The notes below the pieces were generated by a model. It saw only the letters and a program-made list of their open reading frames with translations, made no database searches and was not told where the DNA came from. From contig JAPWHL010000003.1 of NCBI GenBank assembly GCA_027214255.1, forward strand, positions 62,001-126,000: a stretch of DNA of 64,000 nt. The letters run 5' to 3'. The position numbers were made by a program, and so were the translations under genes. Positions 35,557 through 44,613 of the stretch are shown in pieces (positions within the stretch are counted from its first letter, which is position 1; every line of letters starts with the position of its first letter). This stretch comes from Roseovarius aestuarii. Lineage in GTDB: Bacteria > Pseudomonadota > Alphaproteobacteria > Rhodobacterales > Rhodobacteraceae.

Positions 35557-37392
35557 ATGACGTTGATTTTGGGGATTTCTGCGCTTTACCACGACAGTGC
35601 AGCTGCGCTTCTTCGTGATGGGGATATCGTGGCGGCTGCACAAGAAGAACGGTTCACCCGCAGAAAACACGACCCGCGCTTTCCCGAACATGCGATCGCC
35701 TATGTTCTAAAAGAGGCTGGGGTGTCCTTTGATCAGGTCGATCACGTTGTCTTTTACGACAAACCACTGTTGAAATTCGAACGCCTACTGGAAACCTATC
35801 TGTCAAACGCCCCGCGTGGATTTTCATCGTTCCGCTTGGCGATGCCCGTTTGGCTGCGTGAAAAGCTGTTTTTGAAGGATTTTCTGCTTAAGGAATTCCG
35901 CAAGCTGCACAAAGGGTTTTCGCCCGACCAATTGCAGTTCAGTGAACACCATTACAGCCATGCGGCATCGGCGTTTTTTCCTTCACCATTTGAGGATGCC
36001 GTCGTCTTAACCCTTGATGGCGTCGGGGAATGGGCCACGTCCAGCGTTGCCATCGGGCGTGGGAACACGTTGACCATTGAAAAGGAAATGCATTTCCCCC
36101 ACTCGCTTGGCCTGCTGTATTCTGCGCTGACATATTACACTGGTTTCAAGGTCAACAGTGGCGAATACAAGGTCATGGGATTGGCCCCATACGGTGAGCC
36201 GAAGTACCACGATCTCATTCTGGACAATGTAGTTGATTTGAAAGAGGACGGTTCGTTCCATCTGAATCAGAGCTATTTCAACTATATGGCCGGTTTGACG
36301 ATGACGAATGATCGTTTCGCCGATCTGTTCGGTCAACCGGTGCGCAAACCCGAAACCGATGATCTGACCCAGTTTCACATGGACGTGGCCGCCTCAATTC
36401 AAAGCGTTACAGAAGAGGCCGTTTTGCGGCTGACCCGGTCATTGGCCAAGGAATATGACATCCCCAATCTGTGCCTTGCCGGGGGGGTTGCTCTGAACTG
36501 TGTGGCCAACGGCAAGGTGTTGCGCGACGGGGCATTCAAAAACATCTGGATTCAACCGGCGTCTGGCGATGCTGGTGGGGCATTGGGTGCCGCGCAGGCG
36601 ATGTGGCATCACGAGTTGCACCACCCCCGCAAGGTTCAAAGCGGCGATTCAATGAAGGGCTCATATCTGGGGCCAGCCTTTGGACAGCGTGAAATAGAGG
36701 ACGCGTTACGTACGTGCGGTGCCGTCTATGAGGTGCTGGATTACAAGGCAATGATTGACGCCACGGCCGATTGTTTGGCGGATGAGGGTGCCGTTGGTTG
36801 GTTCCAAGGGCGGATGGAGTTCGGACCGCGCGCATTGGGTGGACGGTCTATCCTTGGGGATCCGCGTTCGGAAACCACGCAGAAGCTGTTGAACCTTAAG
36901 GTGAAGTATCGCGAAAGTTTCCGACCCTTCGCACCATCCGTCTTGGCCGAGCACGTATCCGAATGGTTCGAACATGAGGGCGACAGCCCCTACATGTTGT
37001 TGGTCGCGGATGTGCTGGAAGAAAAGCGCGTTGCGATGACGGACGAGCAGAAGGCGTTGTTTGGGATCGACAAGCTGAATGTGCGCCGCTCGGATGTTCC
37101 TGCGATCACGCATGTCGATTATTCGGCGCGGCTCCAGACAGTCCATCACGACACCAATCCGGCTTATCACGATGTGATATCGGCTTTTAATGCCCGTACC
37201 GGATGCCCGATGGTGGTCAATACATCCTTTAACGTGCGCGGAGAGCCTATCGTTTGTACACCCGAGGATGCGTTTAACTGCTTTATGGGCACGGATCTGG
37301 ATATGCTTGTTGTCGGAAACTGTGTTCTCAGGAAAGCGGATCAATCGCAGGATTTGATCACCGATTACAAGAACCGTTACGCGCTGGATTGA
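35557..37392 (+). CDS. Carbamoyltransferase (NodU/CmcH family)
   Basis: This 611-residue enzyme opens TLILGISALYHDSAAALLRD, with a conserved histidine, and has EERFTRRKHDPRFP and HHYSHAASAFFPSPF (131-145), the metal/ATP-binding histidines of the family. The C-terminal YrdC-like domain includes WFQGRMEFGPRALGGRSIL and VVNTSFNVRGEPIVCTPEDA. It transfers a carbamoyl group from carbamoyl phosphate to a hydroxyl of an unidentified acceptor. With SxtJ-like and DUF5989-like partners it forms a three-gene unit with almost no spacing. No polyketide, nod or saxitoxin genes are nearby, so the acceptor may be a cell-envelope sugar. Confidence 0.9.
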   Translation: MTLILGISALYHDSAAALLRDGDIVAAAQEERFTRRKHDPRFPEHAIAYVLKEAGVSFDQVDHVVFYDKPLLKFERLLETYLSNAPRGFSSFRLAMPVWLREKLFLKDFLLKEFRKLHKGFSPDQLQFSEHHYSHAASAFFPSPFEDAVVLTLDGVGEWATSSVAIGRGNTLTIEKEMHFPHSLGLLYSALTYYTGFKVNSGEYKVMGLAPYGEPKYHDLILDNVVDLKEDGSFHLNQSYFNYMAGLTMTNDRFADLFGQPVRKPETDDLTQFHMDVAASIQSVTEEAVLRLTRSLAKEYDIPNLCLAGGVALNCVANGKVLRDGAFKNIWIQPASGDAGGALGAAQAMWHHELHHPRKVQSGDSMKGSYLGPAFGQREIEDALRTCGAVYEVLDYKAMIDATADCLADEGAVGWFQGRMEFGPRALGGRSILGDPRSETTQKLLNLKVKYRESFRPFAPSVLAEHVSEWFEHEGDSPYMLLVADVLEEKRVAMTDEQKALFGIDKLNVRRSDVPAITHVDYSARLQTVHHDTNPAYHDVISAFNARTGCPMVVNTSFNVRGEPIVCTPEDAFNCFMGTDLDMLVVGNCVLRKADQSQDLITDYKNRYALD

Positions 37393-37485
37393 TCTGTTTG
37401 CGCTAGAGGCGGGTGTAACTGCGTCCAAACCTGCGTTTGAAACGCATGGATAAACGGCCACCACAAATTGCGCTAGCTGGAAAAG

Positions 37486-37646
37486 AAAAAAGCGATGCAC
37501 TCGGGAGGAGAGTGCACCGCCTATTTTCAAGACACGCCACGGGAGGAGGTGTAGCGCACCTTTGGGGATGCGGATTGCCCTCGGGAGGAGGTGAAGACAA
37601 ACCGCGAGATTGTGTTGGGGTCTCTGGGAGGAGAAAGTCCGTCACA
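37486..37646 (-). ncRNA. Tandem array of four CCUCCUCCC-loop small-RNA hairpins (cuckoo/CcsR type)
   Basis: On the minus strand, four hairpins each present a CUCCUCCC-type loop, complementary to Shine-Dalgarno-like GGAGG. They lie at 37612-37645 (interrupted stem), 37570-37605 (arms GCGGTTTGTCTTC and GAGGGCAATCCGC, one mismatch), 37531-37560 (arms GGTGCGCTAC and GTGGCGTGTC, with G-U pairs) and 37492-37520 (arms GCGGTGCACTC and GAGTGCATCGC, unbroken). The last is followed by TTTTTT at 37486-37491, an intrinsic terminator, which fixes the strand. The motifs recur every 38-43 bases with unrelated stems. This is the hallmark of the alphaproteobacterial cuckoo RNA family (CcsR in Rhodobacter), which act in stress control. 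It may be one polycistronic RNA that is processed. Confidence 0.85.
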
Positions 37647-37670
37647 TGATCTCTTGATCCCTTTCTAAAA

Positions 37671-37717
37671 GCATGCGCCGCATTGCAGCAACAGACAATG
37701 CTGCAATGCGGCTATGC
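37671..37717 (-). terminator. Long hairpin between MsbA-like gene and small-RNA array
   Basis: GCCGCATTGCAGCA (37677-37690) and TGCTGCAATGCGGC (37699-37712) form a perfect 14-base stem with an 8-base loop, extended by GCAT/ATGC arms. On the minus strand it is followed by TTTTA. It could be the terminator of the MsbA-like gene 120 bases upstream or a 5' structure of the small-RNA transcript. The weak T-run keeps both open. Confidence 0.6.
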
Positions 37718-37725
37718 ATTGAGAG

Positions 37726-37748
37726 GAATGGTAAAAATTAGTACGCAA
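37726..37748 (-). promoter_or_regulatory. Candidate heat-shock-sigma-like promoter of the small-RNA array
   Basis: On the minus strand TTGCGT (37748-37743) and CCATTC (37731-37726) are separated by 11 bases, a loose match to the RpoH-type TTG...CCAT pattern known to drive CcsR RNAs in Rhodobacter. Initiation would occur just before the long hairpin at 37671-37717. The match is partial and the call tentative. Confidence 0.25.
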
Positions 37749-37830
37749 TATATCTTTGATGCACAAAAAATACGCGCAGCTTGCATGGCGATTGGTGCCG
37801 CGGTGCCCCGAGCGGGCGCGACGGGGTCAC

Positions 37831-39531
37831 TCAATTCGCGAGACGTGCAAAATGCCCGACGGTTGTGCTGAGATCTGCGTGCGTACCCAACTCAACGATT
37901 CGGCCATCCTGCATCACGGCAATGCGGTCTGCGTTGCGGATCGTGTCCAGCCGGTGGGCGATAATCAATGTGGTTCTGTTGACGGTCAGGGCATCTAGCG
38001 CGGCCTGAATTTGACGCTCGGTTTGGGTGTCCAGCGCGGATGTCGCTTCGTCCAGAATCAGGATCGGCGGGTTTTTTAGGAATATCCGTGCAATCGCCAC
38101 CCTTTGTTTCTGCCCGCCAGACAGGCTTACGCCGCGTTCCCCAACAATCGTATCCAGACCGTCCGGCAATTGTGCGATCATGTCGCTAAGCTGCGCTTTG
38201 TCTGCGGCTTCAAGGATGTCGTGCTCGCTTGCGCCTAGGCGGCCATAGGCGATGTTTTCGCGCAACGTGCCGCCGAATAGGTACACATCCTGACTGACGA
38301 TACCAATCTGGGCCCGCAGCGATTTCAGCGTGAAGCCGGTGATATCCAGACCATCGATGTATATGCCGCCTGATTGCGGATCATAAAACCGGGGAACCAG
38401 TGCAAGCAGGGTGGTTTTCCCTGCGCCGGATTGGCCGACAAAGGCCATTTTTTCTCCGGCAGCCACGTCCAGTGAGATGTCTTTTAAAACAGGCAGGCCA
38501 TGTCCGTATTCGAACCCGATGTTGTCAAATCGAACCGCACCTTTGAAGGCGGGGGCAGGTGCAGCCGTTGGGACGTCTGCCACATCGGGCTGTGTTTCCA
38601 GCAACTCAAGATACCGACGGAATCCGGCGATGCCGCGTGGGTAGGTTTCAATCACCGCAGCAATCTTGTCCAAAGGGCGAAAGAACACGCTGACCAGCAG
38701 CAAGAACGCAACGAATCCACCTGTGCTGAGTGACCCGCCAAGAACATAAACGGCTCCGGCGACCATCACGACCACCTGTATCAGGCGCATACCCATGTAG
38801 TTCAGCGCAGATGATCCGGCCATCAGTTTGTAAGCGGACAGTTTCGTGGTGCGATACCGTTCGTTGTCTTTTGCGAACAGGGATTTTTCGTGTTCTTCGT
38901 TGGCAAAAGCCTGCACAACACGGATGCCGCCGATGTTTTCTTCCAGCCGGACGTTGAAGTCCGCAACCCGCGAATAGATGGCCCGCCAAGTGCGCGTCAT
39001 CCGCCCGCCGAAAAAGGCCACGATCAGTACGCAGGCGGGAACGATGGCGGCTGTAATCAGGGCGAGTTCCAGATTGATAGTCATCATCAGGGCAAACGCA
39101 CCGACAAAGGTCATGATGGCAATAAACAGGTCTTCTGGTCCGTGGTGCGCTACTTCGCCGATCTCTTCTAGATCGCGGGTGACGCGTGCGACCAATTTGC
39201 CCGTGCGCTCTTTGTCAAAATAGGAAAATGACAGTCGTTGCAAATGCGAGAACGCACGGCAGCGCATCTCGGTTTCGATATTGATACCCAGCATGTGACC
39301 CCAGTAAATCACGATGGTCATCAAGCCCGCATTGATCAGATAAATCACCAATAGCCCGACAGCGGCCAAGCAGGTCAGCGCCACATCGCCATTGGGCAAC
39401 AGCACGTCAATAAAGCCCTTGATGGCCAACGGAAAGGCCAGCTCTAGCAGGCCGGACAGCACAGCGCATCCAAAGTCCAGCCAGAATAAAGCCTTCCATG
39501 GGCGATAATAGTCAAAGAACTGTCTAAGCAT
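37831..39531 (-). CDS. ABC exporter with fused membrane and ATPase domains (MsbA-like)
   Basis: This 566-residue half-transporter has an N-terminal six-helix membrane domain (about 1-300) and a C-terminal ATPase with Walker A GQSGAGKTT, signature LSGGQKQRVAIAR and Walker B ILILDEATSALD. The ATG at 39531 (MLRQFFDYYRP) is preferred over a TTG four codons upstream. It is divergent from the first TonB receptor gene, which hints at siderophore or lipid export, but no siderophore synthesis genes are in the window. Confidence 0.88.
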   Translation of the reverse strand: MLRQFFDYYRPWKALFWLDFGCAVLSGLLELAFPLAIKGFIDVLLPNGDVALTCLAAVGLLVIYLINAGLMTIVIYWGHMLGINIETEMRCRAFSHLQRLSFSYFDKERTGKLVARVTRDLEEIGEVAHHGPEDLFIAIMTFVGAFALMMTINLELALITAAIVPACVLIVAFFGGRMTRTWRAIYSRVADFNVRLEENIGGIRVVQAFANEEHEKSLFAKDNERYRTTKLSAYKLMAGSSALNYMGMRLIQVVVMVAGAVYVLGGSLSTGGFVAFLLLVSVFFRPLDKIAAVIETYPRGIAGFRRYLELLETQPDVADVPTAAPAPAFKGAVRFDNIGFEYGHGLPVLKDISLDVAAGEKMAFVGQSGAGKTTLLALVPRFYDPQSGGIYIDGLDITGFTLKSLRAQIGIVSQDVYLFGGTLRENIAYGRLGASEHDILEAADKAQLSDMIAQLPDGLDTIVGERGVSLSGGQKQRVAIARIFLKNPPILILDEATSALDTQTERQIQAALDALTVNRTTLIIAHRLDTIRNADRIAVMQDGRIVELGTHADLSTTVGHFARLAN

Positions 39532-39708
39532 ATGGCAGGCCAATCAAAGAAGCGGGCTGTCCGCCCGTGACACGGAAAGTGCGCATTTGGGGAATGTTAA
39601 CAAGTTAGTTGAGCAATTTTGTAAACTATGTTTGAAGCCTCCGAAAGGTAGCAATTGATCGCGTGTCATAGCCCCCCGGAATCACATTGACCACAGGACG
39701 GCCGCGCT

Positions 39709-41670
39709 ATGCCCACGACTCGAATATTCATGACACTCTCTGCGACCTTGTGGGCAACCACCACGTTGGCGCAATCGGATGAGCCTTTTCAATTGAACAC
39801 TATCGTGCTGGAAACCGCTATCGAAGGCGACAACACGGTGGATGTGGACAGCGAAGATATCGCACGTCAAAACCCGGTGGATATTCAGGACCTGTTCAAA
39901 AGCGAGCCAACGATTTCGGTCGGCAGTTCGATCCCTGCCTCGCAGAAGGTCTATGTAAACGGTGTCGAGGAAACCAATCTGTCGGTCACAATTGATGGTG
40001 CACGTCAGAACAACAAGGTTTTCCACCACAATGCCACAACGCTGATCGACCCGGCTTTGCTTAAGGCCGTGCGCGTTGATCCCGGCGTTGCCCCGGCAGA
40101 TGCGGGCCCTGGGGCTTTGGCAGGGTCCATTGCATATGAAACGCGCGATGTGGCCGACCTTCTGGAAGAAGGGCTGAGCTTTGGCGGTTTTGTGAAGTCA
40201 GAGTTCGACAGCAACGGCAGCATTTTCACAAACAGCGGTTCGATTTATGGACGCCAGGGCGGTTTCGAGTATCTCGGTTTTCTCAAGGTCGCGGATGGTG
40301 GCTTGCGCAAGGATGGGTCAGGCAACTCTATTCTCGGATCTGGCACGGACATGCTGTCGGGGCTGGGGAAATTGGCCTATCAGATGGACAGCGGCGATCG
40401 ATTTGAGTTTTCGATTGAACACGTCAACGACGACGAAATCCGCCCGTATCGCGCCAATATCGGTCAAGTTCTTGGCGGTCGCCCGACGCCTTTGACACGC
40501 AATTATGACATCACCCGTCAGAACTATGTCTTTACCTACACGGATGAATCCCCAACGGGTTGGTGGGATCCAACACTGCAGCTGGCCTATAGTGAAACCG
40601 ATCTGGTGATTGACGAAACTACGGTCTACAGCCAAGGCGATACGGACAGTTTTAACGGTAAGTTTCAGAACCGATTTGCATTGCCTAACGGAAGCGTGAT
40701 CGCCGGTGTTGATTTCTACTCGGAAACAGCAACCCTGAACTACGAGGAGTTCGCAGTTCCCGGCTCAAAAGAGCACGTGACTGAAAAGGCGCGAAATATC
40801 GGCGTCTTTGCGCAGGCCCGCCTAGAACCGACCAGTCGCACACGGCTGTCCTTTGGGATGCGCGCCGATTTTCAAGAGTTCACAGGCGCGGACGGGAACA
40901 AATCAAACGACCAGGGCATCTCGGGCAATATTTCTGGTGCCGTTGATGTGACCGATCAGATAACACTGAGCGCTGGATATTCCAGCGTATGGGGCGGGGC
41001 TGCTTTGGCTGAGAATTTCGTCATGAATGCGGCGTGGGCCTATCCTGTCGGTGGGTTAAAGGCGGTCACGTCAGACAACATCTTTATCGCAGCCGATGCC
41101 CATTTCGGCGCGTGGAGCCTGTTTGGCAAGGTGTTTCGCACCAACATCGACGATGCCCGTGCCCCCAGCTGGGGGGGTGGGCCCGCTTTGACGGCTGATC
41201 TTGAAACGCGCGGTTTTGAGCTGGGTGTGGGCTATGCGTGGGCCGATGGTTTTGCACGTATTGGATATGCCAACATTGATACGAAAATCAACGCGCGCGC
41301 TGCGGATTCCTATACCGGTAACTATCTGACCACGCCATTGGGCGAGGTTGTAACCTTGGAGATTGTTCAGGCGCTGCCGCAGTATGGGCTGACGCTTGGT
41401 GCGGATGCGCAAATTGTGCTGAAAGAAACCGACACCTATGACAGTGCCACTGGTGGGCGCGGTCCGGCGTTGCCTGCGTATGAGGTCGTAAACTCATTCG
41501 TCGAATGGAAGCCCAAGCAGCTTGAAAACTGGACCCTGCGTGGCGAGGTCAACAACATCTTTGACGCTACATATTCCAGTCGTGCCACCTATGGGCAAGA
41601 GTTCGCGTCGGTCATCCCCCTGCGCGATGCAGGACGGTCCTTCAAGATATCGGCATCGCTTGATTTCTAA
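39709..41670 (+). CDS. TonB-dependent outer-membrane receptor (haem/siderophore type), first copy
   Basis: This 653-residue protein has a signal peptide (cleavage after about 21, TTLAQ) and a plug domain containing DIQDLFKSEPTISVGSS, QKVYVNGVEETNLSVTIDGA and RQNNKVFHHN, the pattern of haem/haemoglobin-type receptors. A beta-barrel ends in the aromatic residue of SASLDF. Receptor and paralogue at 41885 are of nearly equal length and share the plug motifs. It takes up an iron chelate or haem using energy from the ExbBD-TonB set encoded at 48.5-51 kb. Confidence 0.9.
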   Translation: MPTTRIFMTLSATLWATTTLAQSDEPFQLNTIVLETAIEGDNTVDVDSEDIARQNPVDIQDLFKSEPTISVGSSIPASQKVYVNGVEETNLSVTIDGARQNNKVFHHNATTLIDPALLKAVRVDPGVAPADAGPGALAGSIAYETRDVADLLEEGLSFGGFVKSEFDSNGSIFTNSGSIYGRQGGFEYLGFLKVADGGLRKDGSGNSILGSGTDMLSGLGKLAYQMDSGDRFEFSIEHVNDDEIRPYRANIGQVLGGRPTPLTRNYDITRQNYVFTYTDESPTGWWDPTLQLAYSETDLVIDETTVYSQGDTDSFNGKFQNRFALPNGSVIAGVDFYSETATLNYEEFAVPGSKEHVTEKARNIGVFAQARLEPTSRTRLSFGMRADFQEFTGADGNKSNDQGISGNISGAVDVTDQITLSAGYSSVWGGAALAENFVMNAAWAYPVGGLKAVTSDNIFIAADAHFGAWSLFGKVFRTNIDDARAPSWGGGPALTADLETRGFELGVGYAWADGFARIGYANIDTKINARAADSYTGNYLTTPLGEVVTLEIVQALPQYGLTLGADAQIVLKETDTYDSATGGRGPALPAYEVVNSFVEWKPKQLENWTLRGEVNNIFDATYSSRATYGQEFASVIPLRDAGRSFKISASLDF

Positions 41671-41700
41671 ATCTTCCCGCCCGAATTTTGATGAATATAT

Positions 41701-41730
41701 GTGCGGCCTCCCAAGGGGGCCGCATTTTTG
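41701..41730 (+). terminator. Intrinsic terminator after the first TonB receptor
   Basis: GTGCGGCC pairs with GGGCCGCAT around a short loop and is followed by ATTTTTG, a standard Rho-independent terminator 31 bases after the stop codon. It shows that the two receptor genes are separate transcription units. Confidence 0.8.
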
Positions 41731-41791
41731 TTATAAAATCTTAGCATATTGATAAAGCGAACTAAAAAATCCCGTAGGGCACTTTACATAC

Positions 41792-41829
41792 CTTACTATT
41801 TTAGTAAGTCGGGGCGTTACAATAGTAAG
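41792..41829 (+). promoter_or_regulatory. Operator-like palindrome upstream of the second TonB receptor
   Basis: CTTACTA-TTT-TAGTAAG (41792-41808) is a perfect 7-base inverted repeat, and the half-site ATAGTAAG recurs at 41822-41829. The elements lie 56-93 bases before the receptor start in an AT-rich promoter region. They do not match the Irr or RirA consensus that I know, so the controlling protein is open. Confidence 0.5.
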
Positions 41830-41884
41830 CGATGAGATCTTTTGGTCCCTAGCCAGCTAGAACAAATCTCCTAGGGACATCACC

Positions 41885-43825
41885 ATGACAAAAACCGCCG
41901 CCGGGCGTATCGCGCTTTCTGTATTAATGTGCACGACAGCGACATTCGCGTATGCACAGGATGACACCCCGTTCGATCTGGGAACGATCCGCATCGAAAC
42001 CTCTCACGCACAATCGGTGCTGGGCAATGACGAAATCACCGTAGAAGAAATCGAAAAACGTAACCCGGCGACTATTGCCGATGTGTTTGCCGGCGAATCT
42101 TCGATCACGGCCAGCGGCGGTGCTGCTATCGCGCAAAAGGTTTACGTCAACGGCATCGAAGAAAGCCTGCTGTCCGTCACGATTGACGGCGCGCGGCAAA
42201 ACAAATCTGCGTTCCACCATACGGGCAACGTTGTCATCGACCCGGCATTGTTGAAATCGGTCGAGGTCAGCGCAGGCCTGTCACCGGCGGATCAAGGCCC
42301 CAACGCCTTGGCCGGTTCGATCAACTATACGACCAAAGACGCGCGTGATCTGTTAGAGCCGGGTGATGCATTTGGCGGGATGTATACGCTGTCATATGGC
42401 AGCAACGGGCAGGGCTTGCGCAACACACTGACGTTGTTTGGTCAGCAGGGCGGTTTTGAATACCTGTTCAGCGGCACACGCGCGAATGGAGATGATTACG
42501 ACGACGGGTCCGGCAGCACGATTTTGGGCAGCGCGGCCGACCTGACAGACTATATCGCTAAACTCGCCTACACGACAGCAGGCGGCCAACGGCTTAGCTT
42601 TTCTGCCTCTCAGACAACAGACAGCGGTCTGCGTGCATCGCAAAACGGTTTCATTCGTCCCGATTTCGCCGAGGTGGTTGGCCGCCCATCTACCTTGTAC
42701 AGTGCGATGTCGCGCCGCAAATCGTACACATTTACCTATGAGGACGAAAACCCCACAGGCATGTTCGCGCCTTACGCGCAGATCAGCTATAATGAACAGG
42801 CAATGGATGTTGGCGTACTTTACGGTGTCAACAAAAGCCTGAGCGGTGTGGTGAAGAATGAATTCCAACTGGGCAACGGCACGCTGAACGTCGGGATTGA
42901 TTTCTTTGATGAATCGGCTGAAGGCTATGATAATTCGGTCAGTCCGCGCGTATCCAGCGGGCGCGAAAAGCTTCGCAACATTGGTGTTTTTGCACAGGCA
43001 CGGCAGGATCTGTCGGATCGTGTGTCGGTGTCTTACGGTGCGCGGTATGACTGGGCCTCGTTTGAAGCGGCGGATGGAACCGATTTCAACGATGACGGGC
43101 TAAGTGTGAACGGTTCGGTCGATGTGGTTCTCAGTGACCAGTTGACGCTGAACGCCGGGGTCGCCTCCAGCTGGGGTGGCTACGAGTTGGGCGAGGCCGC
43201 GTTGGTCAACTATGGCACGGCTTGGAACTATGCCGGTTTTACATCGTCCCGCGCCACGGCATACCGTCTGGGTCTGCGGTATGAAAACGGGCCGTGGACG
43301 GCAAAGGCCGCTGTGTTCGATACCGAGATCAAGGACATCAACGCCGTTTTGCCAACAGCTGGCGCACGGGGCGCAACCGACGATCTGACGTCGCGTGGCT
43401 TTGACGGGTCGTTGACCTATACCGGCACGCGTGGCTTTGCGGCGATCAACTACACTTACGCAGATGTGGAGACCAATGGTTCAACCGTCGCGACAACGGC
43501 ATATTACCTTGGTCGTCCGGTCGGGCATATCTTTGGCCTAGAAGCAGGGTATGACATCACACCTGAATGGGGTGTTGGTGGTACGGCGCAAATCGCGTTG
43601 GAAAATGACGACACTCCGACAACGCTGCCCGGTTATGAGGTTCTGAACCTCTTTGCCGAATATCAGCCCAGCCGGTTTGAAAATCTGAACCTGCGTCTGG
43701 ATGTGCACAACGTGTTTGATGAAACTTACGCAAGCCGCAGTTCGGACGGGCTGGGTTTGACCAATGTTGTGCCGATTACCGAACCGGGCCGGACCTTCAC
43801 CCTGACGGCAACGTTGAAGTTCTAA
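41885..43825 (+). CDS. TonB-dependent outer-membrane receptor (haem/siderophore type), second copy
   Basis: This 646-residue receptor has a signal peptide (TTATFAYAQ, cleavage near 25), a plug with IAQKVYVNGIEESLLSVTIDGA and RQNKSAFHHTGN, then a 22-strand-type barrel ending TFTLTATLKF. It is a diverged paralogue of the receptor at 39709; the plug motifs are conserved while the extracellular loops differ, suggesting different ligands. It converges on the ATPase gene of the iron ABC importer. Confidence 0.9.
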   Translation: MTKTAAGRIALSVLMCTTATFAYAQDDTPFDLGTIRIETSHAQSVLGNDEITVEEIEKRNPATIADVFAGESSITASGGAAIAQKVYVNGIEESLLSVTIDGARQNKSAFHHTGNVVIDPALLKSVEVSAGLSPADQGPNALAGSINYTTKDARDLLEPGDAFGGMYTLSYGSNGQGLRNTLTLFGQQGGFEYLFSGTRANGDDYDDGSGSTILGSAADLTDYIAKLAYTTAGGQRLSFSASQTTDSGLRASQNGFIRPDFAEVVGRPSTLYSAMSRRKSYTFTYEDENPTGMFAPYAQISYNEQAMDVGVLYGVNKSLSGVVKNEFQLGNGTLNVGIDFFDESAEGYDNSVSPRVSSGREKLRNIGVFAQARQDLSDRVSVSYGARYDWASFEAADGTDFNDDGLSVNGSVDVVLSDQLTLNAGVASSWGGYELGEAALVNYGTAWNYAGFTSSRATAYRLGLRYENGPWTAKAAVFDTEIKDINAVLPTAGARGATDDLTSRGFDGSLTYTGTRGFAAINYTYADVETNGSTVATTAYYLGRPVGHIFGLEAGYDITPEWGVGGTAQIALENDDTPTTLPGYEVLNLFAEYQPSRFENLNLRLDVHNVFDETYASRSSDGLGLTNVVPITEPGRTFTLTATLKF

Positions 43826-43832
43826 ACCAGAT

Positions 43833-43861
43833 GGCATCGCCCCTATCGTGGGGGCGGTGCC
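43833..43861. terminator. Hairpin between convergent receptor and ATPase genes
   Basis: GGCATCGCCCC pairs with GGGGCGGTGCC around ATCGTG-type loop bases in the 35-base space between the two stop codons. There is no T-run on either side, so it may block readthrough mainly as a structure. Confidence 0.5.
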
Positions 43862-44613
43862 TATACTTGCACCATCATTTTTCCATTCAGACAATGCACC
43901 TTCGGGTCAGTCTGAAACACGTCTTGCAGCAAACGGTCTGTCACGATCGCCTCGGGCGACCCTGTTGCAACGATCTGCCCGCTTTTCATCGCGACGATCT
44001 GATCTGCATAGGCCGCGGCATAGTTGATGTCGTGCAACACGATAACAATCGTACGACTGTGCGTCGCTGCGAGGTCGCGTAGAATCGCCATCAAAGACCG
44101 CGAGGCGGCAATATCCAGATTGTTCAGCGGTTCATCCAGAAGGATGTAATCGGTATCCTGCGCAAAAGTCATGGCGACCTGCGCACGCTGTCGCTGTCCA
44201 CCAGACAGGGTCTCCAGACGCCGGTCGGCGAGCGGGGTCAGTTGAAATGTCTCTAACGCATAATCCACCTTTGCATGGTCTTCGGCAGTGGGGCGCCCCT
44301 TATGATAGGGGTACCGCCCAAAACCGACCAGTTCCCGCACGCTCAGCAACGGGGCGGTGTCGATGACCTGCGGCAGGATTGCCAATGTCCGTGCTAATAC
44401 GTCAGTGGGGCAGGCACCGATGGTCAGGTCATCCACCGTTATCCGCCCGGTCTGAATAGGAACAAGACGAGCAATCAGTGACAAAAGTGTTGACTTGCCG
44501 GCCCCGTTGGGGCCGATCAAGGCTGTAACCCCGCCTTTTTCCAACGTCATGTTGATGTCCTGCAAGATCGGCGCGGTACCGATCTTGTGGCTTAGGTCGG
44601 TTACAATAATCAT
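43861..44613 (-). CDS. Iron-chelate ABC transporter ATP-binding protein (FecE-like)
   Basis: This 250-residue ATPase has Walker A GPNGAGKST, LSGGQRQRAQVAM signature, Walker B YILLDEPLNNLD and HDINYAAAYAD, typical of FecE/YclP-type iron importers. It overlaps the second permease gene by four bases and is the last gene of the minus-strand order binding protein, permease, permease, ATPase. Confidence 0.93.
   Translation of the reverse strand: MIIVTDLSHKIGTAPILQDINMTLEKGGVTALIGPNGAGKSTLLSLIARLVPIQTGRITVDDLTIGACPTDVLARTLAILPQVIDTAPLLSVRELVGFGRYPYHKGRPTAEDHAKVDYALETFQLTPLADRRLETLSGGQRQRAQVAMTFAQDTDYILLDEPLNNLDIAASRSLMAILRDLAATHSRTIVIVLHDINYAAAYADQIVAMKSGQIVATGSPEAIVTDRLLQDVFQTDPKVHCLNGKMMVQV

Noticed and set aside
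37503..37633. Four GGGAGGAG words at regular spacing on the plus strand, suggesting a CRISPR-like array or serial ribosome-binding sites
   Set aside because: Only 8-9 bases repeat, spacers differ in pairing partners, no start codons follow at proper distance, and the U-tract and stems make sense only on the minus strand as small-RNA hairpins.
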